DNA from: Stenotrophomonas maltophilia
GTDB lineage: Bacteria > Pseudomonadota > Gammaproteobacteria > Xanthomonadales > Xanthomonadaceae
Length of the DNA stretch: 64,000 nt
Assembly: GCF_002799245.1 (NCBI RefSeq)
Contig: NZ_NEQV01000002.1
Coordinates: 1-64,000, forward strand
Direction of reading: 5' to 3'
Part shown: positions 23,265-32,800 of the stretch, one piece after another
How positions within the stretch are numbered: the first letter of the stretch is position 1
Layout: each line of letters begins with the position of its first letter
Made by a program: the position numbers and the translations under genes
The notes under the pieces: generated by a model
What the model saw: the letters and a program-made list of their open reading frames with translations, nothing else
Databases searched by the model: none
Told to the model about the DNA's origin: nothing

Positions 23265-24194
23265 TCATGAGGCCATCTTGGCGATGAAGCCGACCGCGGC
23301 CACCAGCAGCACCAGGCCCGCCAGCGACAGCAGGCCGGTCAGCACCAGGATCACGATGGTGACCGTACCCAGCTCATGGCGCTGCAGGTGCGGCTGGTCG
23401 GTGTAGGCCCAGCGGTCGACCACCAGAGTGTCGCAGATCATGTCGTGCAGGCCCTGCTTGCGCTCGGTGAAGGCTGCCATCAGGAAGCCGATGCCGAGGG
23501 TGAAGCTGCTCAGCAGCATGGCCCAGTAGCGACCGAAGGCGCGGCCCCTGGTCAGGCGGTCACCGTTGCTGCGCACGACCTTGATGCCAACCGCCATCTT
23601 GCCCAGCGTGGCGCCGCCCTGCGAGGAATGGAACCAGGTGTAGTAGGCCACGCCGATGGCCATGTTGATCAGGGCGCTGGCCAGCTGCGCGACGATTTCG
23701 ATGGAGGTCTCGCCACTGCCCACCGCGCCCATGCTGGCGCCGAGCACCACGCCGATGATGGCGCCGATGATGCCGCCCGGAACGGCCAGTACGAAGTAGT
23801 CGATCATGTAAGCCGCTACGCGCTTCCAGAAGCCGGCGTAGACCACCTCGCCGCCGATCACCGGCTGCGGGCCACCGGCACCGGCGGCGGCCGGGGCGCT
23901 GTAGGGCGAGCTGCTGAGCGCGCCTGTGCCAGGCAGCGGTGCTGTGCCGTTGTCGATGGCGGCGTAGTCGCTGCGCAGGTCGAAGCCGCCACTGGCGGTG
24001 GCCGTGCTGGCGTCGGCCAGCGTCTGCAGGCCGAGTTCGTCGACCACCTGGCGCAGTGCCGCCCACTGGGCCATGCCTTCGCGCCAGACCAGGGTATCCA
24101 GGTTCAGTTCGCCGCGCTGGAAGCGCTGGCGGATGTCCTGGACCGGCAGCGGGCCCTGGCGTTGCTGTCCTTCGGCGTAGTACCACTCAGTCAT
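23265..24194 (-). CDS. GYF_2-RDD family membrane protein
   Basis: The N-terminal domain (MTEWYYAEGQQRQGPLPVQD, then LDTLVWREGMAQWAAL) is a GYF_2 (DUF4339) module, thought to bind proline-rich peptides. A linker of about 60 residues leads to an RDD membrane domain (about 130-309). Its parts are FWKRVAAYMIDYFVLA, GATLGKMAVGIKVVRSNGD and KQGLHDMICDTLVVDR, which carry the R-D and D residues that name the family. RDD proteins are proposed transporters. It lies 49 bases downstream of a second GYF_2 protein, forming a pair. Confidence 0.88.
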   Translation of the reverse strand: MTEWYYAEGQQRQGPLPVQDIRQRFQRGELNLDTLVWREGMAQWAALRQVVDELGLQTLADASTATASGGFDLRSDYAAIDNGTAPLPGTGALSSSPYSAPAAAGAGGPQPVIGGEVVYAGFWKRVAAYMIDYFVLAVPGGIIGAIIGVVLGASMGAVGSGETSIEIVAQLASALINMAIGVAYYTWFHSSQGGATLGKMAVGIKVVRSNGDRLTRGRAFGRYWAMLLSSFTLGIGFLMAAFTERKQGLHDMICDTLVVDRWAYTDQPHLQRHELGTVTIVILVLTGLLSLAGLVLLVAAVGFIAKMAS

Positions 24195-24243
24195 TGCATG
24201 TTCCCTGTTGGATCGTCCTTGGAGATGCTGCCGTGCGCGTGGC

Positions 24244-25002
24244 TCAGCCCCGGCACGACGGCGGCAGGTACTTGTCGTCGCTTTCACCGCTGCATTCCCA
24301 GCGGCCGCTGTCGCGATCATATTCCAGCCACAGCAGGTCGCCATCGAGGCTCTTGCCGGGCACGGCCAGCGTTGCTTCGATGCCACAGTGGCCGTTGTTG
24401 AAGCGGCCGATGTTCACCGCCGACAGACCGGCCTGGGTGAAGTCACCCGGGGCCGGGAAGCCGGCATCGTTGGCACCGGGACAGCGGCCTTCGTCGTCGG
24501 CGAAGTGCTGCACCTGTTGCTTCAGCGGCTGCAGGGCAGTGACCGCGCTGGCGATCTTGGCGCGCACGGTGTAGTCGTTGTACGCGGGCAGGGCGATCGC
24601 CGCGAGGATGGCCACGATCGGCACCAGCACCAGCAGCAGGCCGCCGGCGATGATCGCGGTCAGGGCGCAACCGGAGAGCTTCTTTTTCGGCGGCGGCAGG
24701 ATCCCGGCCGGCGTCTGCGCGGCATAGGGCGTGGACGGCGGCAGCACCGGCGGCTGCGGCGGAGGTGGCGCCACCGGTTCTGGTTCGGGCTCGGGTTCCA
24801 CGGCTGGCGCGGCAACGTCCAGTGCCGGCACGATCAGGCCCAGCTCATCGACAACGGTGCGCAACGGCTGCCATTGCGGCAGGCCGTCACGCCAGACCAG
24901 GGTGTCCAGGGAGATCTGGTTGCTGCGGAACAATTCGACCAACTGTTCCGCCGGCAGCGGGCCCTGCTGCCGGTTGCCTTCTGCATGGAACCACTCGCTC
25001 AC
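24244..25002 (-). CDS. GYF_2 domain fused to a pilin-like helix and C-terminal domain
   Basis: Residues 1-55 form a GYF_2 domain (MSEWFHAEGNRQQGPLPAEQ). A proline-rich linker (residues 65-105) precedes a segment resembling the N-terminal helix of type IV pilins (IVAILAAIALPAYNDYTVRA). A Cys-containing soluble part closes the protein. The prepilin peptidase site (G-F-T-L-I-E) is absent, and KKKLSGCALTA stands where it would be. The membrane helix is therefore internal and the GYF_2 domain probably cytoplasmic. The GTG start at 25002 has CAGGAG upstream. It is cotranscribed with the GYF_2-RDD gene. Confidence 0.75.
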   Translation of the reverse strand: MSEWFHAEGNRQQGPLPAEQLVELFRSNQISLDTLVWRDGLPQWQPLRTVVDELGLIVPALDVAAPAVEPEPEPEPVAPPPPQPPVLPPSTPYAAQTPAGILPPPKKKLSGCALTAIIAGGLLLVLVPIVAILAAIALPAYNDYTVRAKIASAVTALQPLKQQVQHFADDEGRCPGANDAGFPAPGDFTQAGLSAVNIGRFNNGHCGIEATLAVPGKSLDGDLLWLEYDRDSGRWECSGESDDKYLPPSCRG

Positions 25003-25041
25003 GGGGACGCTCCTGAATGCGCTATGCCCCCAAGTGTACGG

Positions 25042-25515
25042 TCAGTGCAGGGGTTCTGGCTCGTCCATGAACATCTGCGTCTCCATCCAGGCATAGGCCG
25101 CTTCGGAGCCGGGCTGGTTGAACAGCACCATCAGCACGACCCACTTCAGGTCGTCCAGGTCCAGTTCGTCCTGGTCCAGCGCCATCGCCCGGTCCAGCAC
25201 CAGCTCGCGCTGGTCGGCGTCGAGGATGCCGTGCTGTTCCAGGTACAGCAGGAAGCCGCGGCATTCCACGTCCAGCTTGTCCAGCTCGGGGCCATGGTAG
25301 ATGCGCACGGGGCCATCGACCCGCGCCTGGGCCACGCTCGGCCGCTGGGCGGCCAGGGCATCGAGCCAGTCGAACGCCTTGTTGATCTCGGTGGGACTGA
25401 AACCGGCCTGGATCAGGCCGTTCTGGAGCGAATCGCGGTCACGGATCAGGTCCGCATCTTCGCTGAAATAGTGTTCAAACAGGTACAGCAGTACATCCAG
25501 GATGCTCTCTTTCAT
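25042..25515 (-). CDS. smg: Smg protein (DUF494)
   Basis: The 157-residue acidic protein [20 protein letters not shown] is a full-length Smg/DUF494 protein, a conserved companion of dprA and topA in gammaproteobacteria. [16 protein letters not shown] and [20 protein letters not shown] are typical. Its function is not established. It lies between dprA (43 bases upstream) and the GYF_2 genes, all on the minus strand. Confidence 0.92.
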   Translation of the reverse strand: MKESILDVLLYLFEHYFSEDADLIRDRDSLQNGLIQAGFSPTEINKAFDWLDALAAQRPSVAQARVDGPVRIYHGPELDKLDVECRGFLLYLEQHGILDADQRELVLDRAMALDQDELDLDDLKWVVLMVLFNQPGSEAAYAWMETQMFMDEPEPLH

Positions 25516-25558
25516 TGCCCCTCGGCCTGCGTCGCGCGACGCTGTGGAGGTGAAGAAA

Positions 25559-26686
25559 CTAGGGAGTTCGACAGTAGCGGCCGTGTACGCACACCACGAT
25601 TCCCGCCAGTTCCATGGCCAGCAGCATGGAGGACACCTGTGACGCCGTCAATCCACAGCGCGTGATCAGTGAATCCATACCGCTTGGGTTGTGGTCCAGG
25701 GCCCGCCACAAGCACTGGTAGTCAGGGTCGTCGGCCCAGCGCGCCGGCAGGAGCGCCGGCGGTGCCTGTTCAGTGGGGGTGGCCAACCGCGATTGCAAGC
25801 CCGGCAGCTGCTGGCGAAGGGCGGGGGCGAGCAGTTCCAGGACCTCCTCGGGGCGCTCGACCAGTGCCGCGCCCTCGCGGATCAGGCGGTGGCAGCCGGC
25901 CGCGCGCGGGTTGAGCACCGACCCGGGCAGGGCACAGACCTCGCGGCCTGCCTCGGCGGCCAGGCGCGCGGTGATCAGCGCGCCCGACCGCTGCGCGGCC
26001 TCGACCACCACCGTGGCCAGCGCCAGCCCGGCCACCAGCCGGTTGCGCGCGGGGAAGTGGCCTGGGCGGGCAGCCGTACCCGGCAGGTACTCGCTGAGCA
26101 CCACGCCTTCGGCGGCGATACGCGCCTGCAGCCGGGCGTGGCTGTCCGGATAGGCCCGGTCGGGGCCGGTGCCGATCACCGCCACGGTGCAGCCACCGGC
26201 TTCCAGCGTGGCCTGGTGCGCGGCCGCATCGATACCTGCGGCCAGGCCGCTGGTCACCGCCAGGCCCGCCTCGACGAAGCAGCCGGCAAAGCGTGCGGCC
26301 AGTGCGCGCCCGCCCGGGGTGGGTGAGCGGCTGCCGACCAGCGCCACCGAGGGGCGCCAGGCCAGGCTGGGGTCACCGGCCACGAACAGGGCCAGCGGCG
26401 GATTGGGTGCCTCCAGCAGCGCTGGCGGAAAGACCGGATCGGTGCAGGGCAGCAGGTGATGGTTGTCCTGTTCCAGCCAGCGCCGGGTGGTTGTCCAGGC
26501 CCGGGTATCGGGGCGTTCCAGCGCGGAGCATTGCTCCGGCGTGCAACCGTGTGCGCGCCAGTTCGCGGCGCCTTGCGCGATGGCGGCTTCCGCACCGCCC
26601 GTGGCCTGCAGCAGGGCCCGTCGTGGTGCCAGTGCGCCTCCCGCCATCAACAGGCGCAGCAGCGCCTCATGTGCATGCGTGGTCAT
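25559..26686 (-). CDS. dprA: DNA processing protein DprA (Smf)
   Basis: DprA binds incoming single-stranded DNA during natural transformation and loads RecA. The 375-residue protein has an N-terminal helical region, then the Rossmann-like core with [16 protein letters not shown], the signature [37 protein letters not shown] and [14 protein letters not shown]-terminal winged-helix DprA_WH-like domain ([20 protein letters not shown]) completes it. The start at 26686 is an ATG close to the terminator at 26712-26731. Confidence 0.94.
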   Translation of the reverse strand: MTTHAHEALLRLLMAGGALAPRRALLQATGGAEAAIAQGAANWRAHGCTPEQCSALERPDTRAWTTTRRWLEQDNHHLLPCTDPVFPPALLEAPNPPLALFVAGDPSLAWRPSVALVGSRSPTPGGRALAARFAGCFVEAGLAVTSGLAAGIDAAAHQATLEAGGCTVAVIGTGPDRAYPDSHARLQARIAAEGVVLSEYLPGTAARPGHFPARNRLVAGLALATVVVEAAQRSGALITARLAAEAGREVCALPGSVLNPRAAGCHRLIREGAALVERPEEVLELLAPALRQQLPGLQSRLATPTEQAPPALLPARWADDPDYQCLWRALDHNPSGMDSLITRCGLTASQVSSMLLAMELAGIVVCVHGRYCRTP

Positions 26687-26711
26687 CCCCCACTATCGGC
26701 TGCACACAACA

Positions 26712-26731
26712 AAGGCGCCCTAGGGCGCCTT
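26712..26731. terminator. Perfect 20-base palindrome between dprA and the LysM gene
   Basis: AAGGCGCCCTAGGGCGCCTT is self-complementary along its whole length. It lies downstream of the minus-strand LysM gene and just upstream of dprA. Confidence 0.6.
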
Positions 26732-26761
26732 CGCATGTCGCTGTCAGAGTATCCCGGAGGT

Positions 26762-26786
26762 GACTGCCGGCCTGCGGCCGGCAGTC
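26762..26786 (-). terminator. Hairpin after the LysM gene
   Basis: GACTGCCGGCC and GGCCGGCAGTC form a perfect 11-base stem with a TGC loop, 11 bases downstream of the LysM stop codon. No clear T run follows. Confidence 0.5.
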
Positions 26787-26796
26787 CTGACCACGC

Positions 26797-27927
26797 CTAC
26801 TTCGCGTCCGGGTGCAGCGCGTTGTACCCCACCTGCACTGGCTTCACGCCCTGCATCACCAGCGCGTAGCTGACGTTGTCGAAGGTGCGGAACACCATCG
26901 CATGCGCGGCATACTCGTCCGGCAGCGAGACCCGGCCCGCGCCGGTGCTGAGCGAGTCGTCCATGCGCGAGGAGGTCGGGTACTTCATGCGGTGCGCCAC
27001 ATGGCGGCCCGGCCGCCACAGCGAGAACACGGTGCCGTTGTCCACGCCCTGGGCGCGGCCGGCCGAGATCGCGATCACGTCGCGCGGGCCACCGGCGGTG
27101 AACATGTCGGTGACGGCCAGCACGCGCACGTCCACGCCCTCGACACCCGCGGCGGGCACGTGGGGCACGAACTGCAGGTCGTACGGCCTGGCCTCGACCG
27201 GTACCAGGCGGTCGCCGGCGCGCACTTCGCGGCCGCCGACGTTCTTGTCCAGCACCAGCGTGGAGGCTTCGACCTTGCCGCCGGCGATCTGGGTGATGGT
27301 GCCGGTAGCGACCTGGGCCAGCTCGTAACCGAGCACGCCACGGCGGGCGTTGGGCGCGTTGTAGGCCTTCCACAGGTTGCCGCTGCCCGGGGTGACGTCG
27401 CCATTGGCGGTCAGGTCTTCGGTCGGCTTGGGCTGGGCGTAGCGCACGGTCGGGCGTACCACGGCCCAGCGCTGGCCGACCTGGGCATCGGCCAGGCGCA
27501 CGTAGACGGTGTCGCCGCCGGACACGCGCAGGCGGCTGTCCTCCAGGCCGACCACGTAGGGCAGCTGCTTGACGCTGTCGACAACGCTCAGCTGCTTCAG
27601 GAACGGCTCGACCTGGGCCAGCGGAATGGCGTCGATCGGGGCTTCCTGGCGCGGGCCGGCCTGGGACACGGTCACCCGGTCCAGATAGGCCAGGCTCAGC
27701 ACGTCACCTGGATAGATCAGGTGCGGGTTGGCGATCTGCGGATTGGCTTGCCAGATCTCCGGCCACAGCCAGGGCTTCTGCAGGAAACGTGCGGCGATAT
27801 CCCACAACGTATCCCCTTTTCGGACCACATAGGTGTCCGGGTGCCCGCCATTCACTTCCACGGCGGTAGCATAGGCAGCCACGGTCAGCATCGCCGCGGC
27901 GACGACCGTACGAAAACGAAGCAACAT
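26797..27927 (-). CDS. LysM domain exported protein
   Basis: The 376-residue protein has a signal peptide (MLLRFRTVVAAAMLTVAAYA) and one LysM domain right after it (DTYVVRKGDTLWDIAARFLQ, then PHLIYPGDVLSLAYL), which binds peptidoglycan. The remaining 290 residues form a conserved domain without a motif I can name. LysM proteins of this kind are commonly found next to dprA. The start at 27927 is the first ATG before the signal peptide; a TTG eight codons upstream is possible. It is divergent from def. Confidence 0.85.
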   Translation of the reverse strand: MLLRFRTVVAAAMLTVAAYATAVEVNGGHPDTYVVRKGDTLWDIAARFLQKPWLWPEIWQANPQIANPHLIYPGDVLSLAYLDRVTVSQAGPRQEAPIDAIPLAQVEPFLKQLSVVDSVKQLPYVVGLEDSRLRVSGGDTVYVRLADAQVGQRWAVVRPTVRYAQPKPTEDLTANGDVTPGSGNLWKAYNAPNARRGVLGYELAQVATGTITQIAGGKVEASTLVLDKNVGGREVRAGDRLVPVEARPYDLQFVPHVPAAGVEGVDVRVLAVTDMFTAGGPRDVIAISAGRAQGVDNGTVFSLWRPGRHVAHRMKYPTSSRMDDSLSTGAGRVSLPDEYAAHAMVFRTFDNVSYALVMQGVKPVQVGYNALHPDAK

Positions 27928-28053
27928 AGGTGTGAAGCCCTGATTCCCCAACAGGTCCGCGCACTATAGTCCAGAAACCGGGGCGCAAGGCAAGCGTTGG
28001 AGCTAGAATCTGCGACGTATGCCGGCGTGCCGGCCCCCAATCCGGAAACAGCC

Positions 28054-28566
28054 ATGGCCCTTCTCCCCATTCTCGAGTTCCCCGATCCGCGCCTGCGTAC
28101 CAAGGCTGCGTTGATCGAAGCCGCCGAAGTCACCACGCCGGCCTTCCAGGAACTGATCGACAACATGTTCCTGACCATGTACGACGCCCCGGGCATCGGC
28201 CTGGCGGCCACCCAGGTGGACGTGCACAAGCGCTTCATGGTCATCGACGTCAGCGAAGAAAAGAATGAACCGCATGTGTTCATCAACCCGGAAATCGTCG
28301 CCAAGGACGGGGGCCGGGTGTACCAGGAAGGCTGCCTGTCGGTCCCGGGCATCTTTGCCGACGTGACCCGCGCCGACACCATCACCGTGAAGTACCTGGA
28401 CCGCAACGGCCAGGAACAGCAGCTGGAGGCCGGTGAAGTGCTGGCCACCTGCATCCAGCACGAGATGGACCACCTGGACGGCAAGCTGTTCATCGACTAT
28501 CTGTCGCCGCTCAAGCGCGAGATGGTCCGCAAGAAGCTGGCCAAGCAGCGCAAGCACGTGGCGTGA
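28054..28566 (+). CDS. def: Peptide deformylase
   Basis: Def removes the formyl group from the N-terminus of new proteins, using a bound metal. All three motifs are present in this 170-residue protein: GIGLAATQ at about 43, EGCLSVPG at about 91 (Cys ligand) and QHEMDHLDG at about 132 (two His ligands and the catalytic Glu). It begins [15 protein letters not shown], the usual start. It heads the def-fmt-rsmB group, though a terminator lies between def and fmt. Confidence 0.97.
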   Translation: MALLPILEFPDPRLRTKAALIEAAEVTTPAFQELIDNMFLTMYDAPGIGLAATQVDVHKRFMVIDVSEEKNEPHVFINPEIVAKDGGRVYQEGCLSVPGIFADVTRADTITVKYLDRNGQEQQLEAGEVLATCIQHEMDHLDGKLFIDYLSPLKREMVRKKLAKQRKHVA

Positions 28567-28623
28567 TCGCCAATCCGGGCCGCCCTTCGGGTGGCCCGTG
28601 CCTGCGCGACGCGCGCGGGCTGT

Positions 28624-28653
28624 ACGGCGCCGGCCGACGGCGCCGTTTTCTTT
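28624..28653 (+). terminator. Rho-independent terminator after def
   Basis: ACGGCGCCG and CGGCGCCGT form a perfect nine-base stem with a GCCGA loop, followed by TTTTCTTT. It lies 58 bases after the def stop and 34 bases before fmt, so part of the def transcript may end here. Confidence 0.75.
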
Positions 28654-28686
28654 CCTGCACGAATCCATCCTGCAAGTGGGGTAGCC

Positions 28687-29610
28687 ATGAGGATTGTCTT
28701 TGCCGGTACGCCGGAATTCGCGGTGTCGTCGCTGCGCGCCGCGGCGCGCCACCACGAGGTCGTGGCCGTCTATACCCAGCCTGACCGCCCGGCCGGCCGA
28801 GGCCGTGGCCTGGCACCATCGCCGGTCAAGCTCGAGGCCGTCGCCCGTGGCATCCCGGTCTACCAGCCCGAATCGCTGAAGGACGAGGCTGCCCAGCAGC
28901 AGCTGCGCGACCTGCAGCCGGACCTGATGGTGGTGGTGGCCTATGGCCTGATCCTGCCCAAGGCGGTGCTGGCCATTCCGACCCACGGCTGCTGGAACGT
29001 GCACGCTTCGCTGCTGCCACGCTGGCGCGGCGCGGCGCCGATCCAGCGGGCGATCCAGGCCGGCGACACGACCACCGGCGTATGCCTGATGCAGATGGAA
29101 GCGGGGCTGGATACCGGCCCGGTGCTGCTGCACCAGGAACTGCCGATCGCCGCCACCGATACCGGCGGCCAGCTGCATGACAAGCTGGCCGAACTGGGCG
29201 CACAGGTGCTGTCGGATGGCCTGGGCCTGCTGCGTGCCGGCATCAAGCCGATCGCGCGGCCGCAGCCCGGGCAGGGCGTGACCTACGCGCACAAGCTGGA
29301 CAAGGCCGAAGCCCGGCTGGACTGGGGGCAGGACGCCGATGCGCTGGCGCGTACCGTGCGTGCCTTCAATCCGTGGCCGATCGCCGAGGCCACGCTGGCC
29401 GGCGAGCGCGTGCGCATCCACGGCGCGGTCGCCCTGGACCTGGCGCATGGCCAGGCACCGGGTACGGTGCTGGCGGCCAGCCGCGATGGCATCGATATCG
29501 CCTGCGGCCAGGGCGCGCTGCGCCTGCGCACGCTGCAGCGCGAAGGCGGCAAGGCAATCACCGCCGCCGACTACCTCAATGCCCGCCGCGACCTGCACGT
29601 GGGGGCATAA
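28687..29610 (+). CDS. fmt: Methionyl-tRNA formyltransferase
   Basis: Fmt transfers a formyl group from 10-formyl-tetrahydrofolate to initiator Met-tRNA. The 307-residue protein opens [16 protein letters not shown]. It has the catalytic region [20 protein letters not shown] at about 105-125 (Asn, His and the loop) and [13 protein letters not shown], followed by the C-terminal tRNA-binding domain. The next gene, rsmB, starts three bases after the stop, so both are cotranslated. Confidence 0.97.
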   Translation: MRIVFAGTPEFAVSSLRAAARHHEVVAVYTQPDRPAGRGRGLAPSPVKLEAVARGIPVYQPESLKDEAAQQQLRDLQPDLMVVVAYGLILPKAVLAIPTHGCWNVHASLLPRWRGAAPIQRAIQAGDTTTGVCLMQMEAGLDTGPVLLHQELPIAATDTGGQLHDKLAELGAQVLSDGLGLLRAGIKPIARPQPGQGVTYAHKLDKAEARLDWGQDADALARTVRAFNPWPIAEATLAGERVRIHGAVALDLAHGQAPGTVLAASRDGIDIACGQGALRLRTLQREGGKAITAADYLNARRDLHVGA

Positions 29611-29613
29611 GCG

Positions 29614-30945
29614 GTGTCGAAGCAGAATGATTTCTCCGTCGCCAAGGCGGCGCCGGGCGCAGCCACCCGCATGCTGGCCGCACGCGTGCTGGCACAGGTC
29701 TTCACCCGTGGCCGCTCGCTGAAGGCGGAACTGGCCTGGGCGCTGCCCAAGCTGGCCGACAGCCGCGATCGTGCCCTGCTGGAAGCGCTGTGTTTTGCGG
29801 TCCTGCGCCGCCGCAGCACCTATGACGCGGCCTTGCAGTCGTGGATGCAGAAGCCGCTGTCGGCGCGCGACGCCGACCTGCGCACCCTGTTGATGGTGGG
29901 CTTCGCCCAGCTGGACGTACTGGAACTGCCGGCGCATGCGGCACTGTCGGCCACGGTCGACGCCGCCCGCGCGCTGGGCCGTGAGCGCCAGGCCGGCCTG
30001 GTCAACGCGATCCTGCGCCGTGCACAGCGTGAGGGATTCCCGGAACAGCCCGCGCGCGAGGCCTTCCCGGAGTGGCTGGCCGACGCCATCGAGCGTGACT
30101 GGCCGGCCCAGGCCGAAGCGATTTTTGCCGCCAGCCTGCAGCCGGCGCCGTTGTGGCTGCGTGCCAACCGCCAGCAGGGTGGCCGTGACAAGGCGCTGGC
30201 CACGCTGGCCGAGGCCGGCATTGCTGCCGAAGCCAGCCCGCTCAGCGCCGACGCGCTGCGCCTGGCGGCGCCCGTTGCGGTGAACCAGCTGCCGGGGTTC
30301 GCGGACGGTGCGCTGTCGGTGCAGGACCTGTCGGCGCAGTGTGCTGCGGACGCGCTGGTACCGGCATCCGGCGCCCGTGTGCTGGACGCCTGTGCGGCAC
30401 CCGGTGGCAAGTCGGCGCACCTGCTGGAACGTGACCCGAGCCTGCGCCTGCTGGCGCTGGATATCGATGCGCGTCGCCTCGCGCGTGCCCGCGATACCTA
30501 CACCCGCACCGGTGTGGGCGAGGCGGCGCAGACCCTGGTGGCCGATGCCAGCGACCCCGGTGCCTGGTGGGACGGCACTCCGTTCGACGCCATCCTGCTG
30601 GATGCCCCGTGTTCGGCCACCGGCGTGATCCGCCGCCAGCCGGACGTGATGTTCCATCGCCGCGCCGAGGACATCGATGCACTGGTCGGCGTGCAGGCCC
30701 GCCTGCTGGAGGCCTGCTGGTCGATGCTGCGCCCGGGAGGCGTGCTGCTGTACGCCACCTGTTCGATCCTGCGTGCCGAGAACGTCGATCAGGTGCGGGC
30801 CTTCCTGAAGTGGCATCCGGACGCGGTGGCACAGCCGCTGGATGATGTATTCGGCCTGGACTGCGAGGGTATTGCGCGCCAGCGACTGCCGGGTGACAGC
30901 GATGCTGACGGTTTCTTTTACGCGCGTCTGCTAAAAACAGCCTGA
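29614..30945 (+). CDS. rsmB: 16S rRNA m5C967 methyltransferase RsmB
   Basis: RsmB methylates C967 of 16S rRNA using S-adenosylmethionine. The 443-residue protein has an N-terminal NusB-like domain ([20 protein letters not shown]) and a C-terminal methyltransferase. The SAM-binding motif is [17 protein letters not shown] at about 265. The two catalytic Cys regions are [18 protein letters not shown] and [15 protein letters not shown]. It starts with GTG three bases after fmt. Confidence 0.95.
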   Translation: MSKQNDFSVAKAAPGAATRMLAARVLAQVFTRGRSLKAELAWALPKLADSRDRALLEALCFAVLRRRSTYDAALQSWMQKPLSARDADLRTLLMVGFAQLDVLELPAHAALSATVDAARALGRERQAGLVNAILRRAQREGFPEQPAREAFPEWLADAIERDWPAQAEAIFAASLQPAPLWLRANRQQGGRDKALATLAEAGIAAEASPLSADALRLAAPVAVNQLPGFADGALSVQDLSAQCAADALVPASGARVLDACAAPGGKSAHLLERDPSLRLLALDIDARRLARARDTYTRTGVGEAAQTLVADASDPGAWWDGTPFDAILLDAPCSATGVIRRQPDVMFHRRAEDIDALVGVQARLLEACWSMLRPGGVLLYATCSILRAENVDQVRAFLKWHPDAVAQPLDDVFGLDCEGIARQRLPGDSDADGFFYARLLKTA

Positions 30946-30968
30946 CCCCCGCTGACGTTCCGAGTCCC

Positions 30969-32678
30969 ATGCTGAAATCCCGCGCGTCGCGCGAGACGTG
31001 GTTGTTCGTGGTGATGGCCCTGCTGGTGCTGGGGGCCGGGCTGGGCCTTCGTGATCCGTGGCCGTCGGACGAACCGCGCTTCGCGCTGGTGGCCAAGCAG
31101 ATGATCGACAGCGGGCACTGGCTGTTCCCGCACCGCGGGACCGAGCTGTACTCGGACAAGCCGCCGATGCTGATGTGGTGGCAGGCCACGCTGTACAGCC
31201 TGGTCGGGCAGTGGCGCGTGGCCTTCCTGCTGCCGTCGCTGCTGGCGGCACTGGGCACGCTGTGGTGCGTGGTTGATCTGGGCCGGCGCCTGTGGACGCG
31301 GCGGGTGGGGCTGTACGCCGGCTGGGCGCTGCTGTTCGCGCTGCAGTTCACCTTCCAGGCGAAGAAGGCGCAGATCGACCCCCTGCTGCTGCTGTTCATC
31401 ACACTGGCCAACTACGGCCTGCTGCGCCACCTGCTGCTGGGGCCGGCCTGGCGCTGGTGGTGGCTGGGCTGGTTCTTCGCCGGTATCGGCGTGATCACCA
31501 AGGGCGTGGGCATGCTGGCGCTGCTGATGATCGTGCCAGCGGCGATCGCCGCGGCGCTGCAGTGGCCACGGGTGAGCCTGCATGCGCGCGACGCGCGCTT
31601 CTGGCTGGCGCCGCTGGCCTTCCTGCTGGCGGTGTCGTTGTGGCTGGCGCCGATGCTGCTGGCCGGCTTCGCCACCGGCTCGGACGAGTACCGGGCCTAC
31701 ATGGACGACATCCTGTTCCAGCAGACGGCGCGGCGCTACACGCATTCGTGGGACCACCACCAGCCCGGCTGGTACTTCCTGGCGACGATGCCGCTGATGT
31801 GGATCCCGGCGTTCCTGGCACTGCCCTGGGCGATTCCGGCCTGGCGCCGCCGGCTGCTCCGCCGCGACCCACGCTATCTGCTGCCGCTGGCCTGGTGGCT
31901 GATGGTGGTGTTGTTCTTCTCGATCCCCACCGGCAAGCGCGATGTGTACATCCTGCCGGCGCTGCCGATGTTCTGCCTGGTGCTGGCGCCGCTGCTGCCG
32001 GGGTTGCTGAAGCGGCGCGATGTGCAGGCCGTGGTGGGGCTGTTCACCGGCCTGCTGTCACTGGGCCTGGCCCTGGCCGGCGCGATGGCGGTGCTGGGCG
32101 ACCCGGCCTTCGAGCTGCGTCTGACCCACAGCCGCGGGCTGGCGCCCGGCGCCGTCGACGCGCTGGCCTGGACCATCCTGGCGATGGGCGTGTGGGGTGG
32201 ATTGAGCCTGCTGGCCTGCGGCCGTCGTCGGCATCTTGCGCTGGTGTCGACCCTGGCGATGGTCTGGGTGCTGTACAGCCTGGTCGGCTATCCGCTGCTG
32301 AACGATTCCAGTTCCGCCCGCGGCCTGATGCGCACGGTCGGTACACGCCTGGGTCCCGATGCCGAGCTGGGGCTGGTGGCCTGGAAGGAACAGCATCTGC
32401 TGCTGGCCGACCGCCCCGCAGCGACCTTCGGTTTCGAGACGGACTGGGACGAGCAGCTGGTTGCCGCCACGCGCTGGCAGCGGCTGGCGCCCGGGCGCCG
32501 ATGGCTGCTGGTCCACGAATACGCGATGCTCTCGTGCATCGACCGCAGCCGCTCTGAACAGGCCGGCGTGGCCAACCGGCGGCGCTGGTGGCTGGTGCCG
32601 GCGGCGGCGGTGAAGGTGCCCTGCGTGGTCACCGCAGAGGAGCGGGAACGTGAACGGCATTTGCAGGAACATGACTAG
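30969..32678 (+). CDS. GT39/ArnT-like membrane glycosyltransferase
   Basis: The 569-residue protein has about twelve membrane helices and the N-terminal periplasmic loop motif of the PMT_2 family: RDPWPSDEPRFALVAKQM, with the conserved Asp-Glu pair. KPPMLMWWQATLYSL follows. Enzymes of this group transfer sugars from undecaprenyl phosphate carriers onto lipid A or proteins in the periplasm (ArnT adds L-Ara4N). The next genes are also envelope-related, but the donor sugar cannot be told. The gene starts 23 bases after rsmB. Confidence 0.85.
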   Translation: MLKSRASRETWLFVVMALLVLGAGLGLRDPWPSDEPRFALVAKQMIDSGHWLFPHRGTELYSDKPPMLMWWQATLYSLVGQWRVAFLLPSLLAALGTLWCVVDLGRRLWTRRVGLYAGWALLFALQFTFQAKKAQIDPLLLLFITLANYGLLRHLLLGPAWRWWWLGWFFAGIGVITKGVGMLALLMIVPAAIAAALQWPRVSLHARDARFWLAPLAFLLAVSLWLAPMLLAGFATGSDEYRAYMDDILFQQTARRYTHSWDHHQPGWYFLATMPLMWIPAFLALPWAIPAWRRRLLRRDPRYLLPLAWWLMVVLFFSIPTGKRDVYILPALPMFCLVLAPLLPGLLKRRDVQAVVGLFTGLLSLGLALAGAMAVLGDPAFELRLTHSRGLAPGAVDALAWTILAMGVWGGLSLLACGRRRHLALVSTLAMVWVLYSLVGYPLLNDSSSARGLMRTVGTRLGPDAELGLVAWKEQHLLLADRPAATFGFETDWDEQLVAATRWQRLAPGRRWLLVHEYAMLSCIDRSRSEQAGVANRRRWWLVPAAAVKVPCVVTAEERERERHLQEHD

Positions 32679-32800
32679 CCACCACGATTCCCGCTTGTCC
32701 AGTCTGCCCAAGCGGGTCCAAAGGCAGTAAAACAGCAGAATGGGACGGCCCCCGCTGGCCCGTCCCGTTCTTCCAGCAGATTGCAGCGATACTTGCCGAC

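Noticed and set aside
28003..30816. A 937-codon open frame on the minus strand opposite def, fmt and rsmB
   Set aside because: It is the mirror of three conserved enzymes with complete motifs. High third-position GC makes long antisense frames common in this genome.
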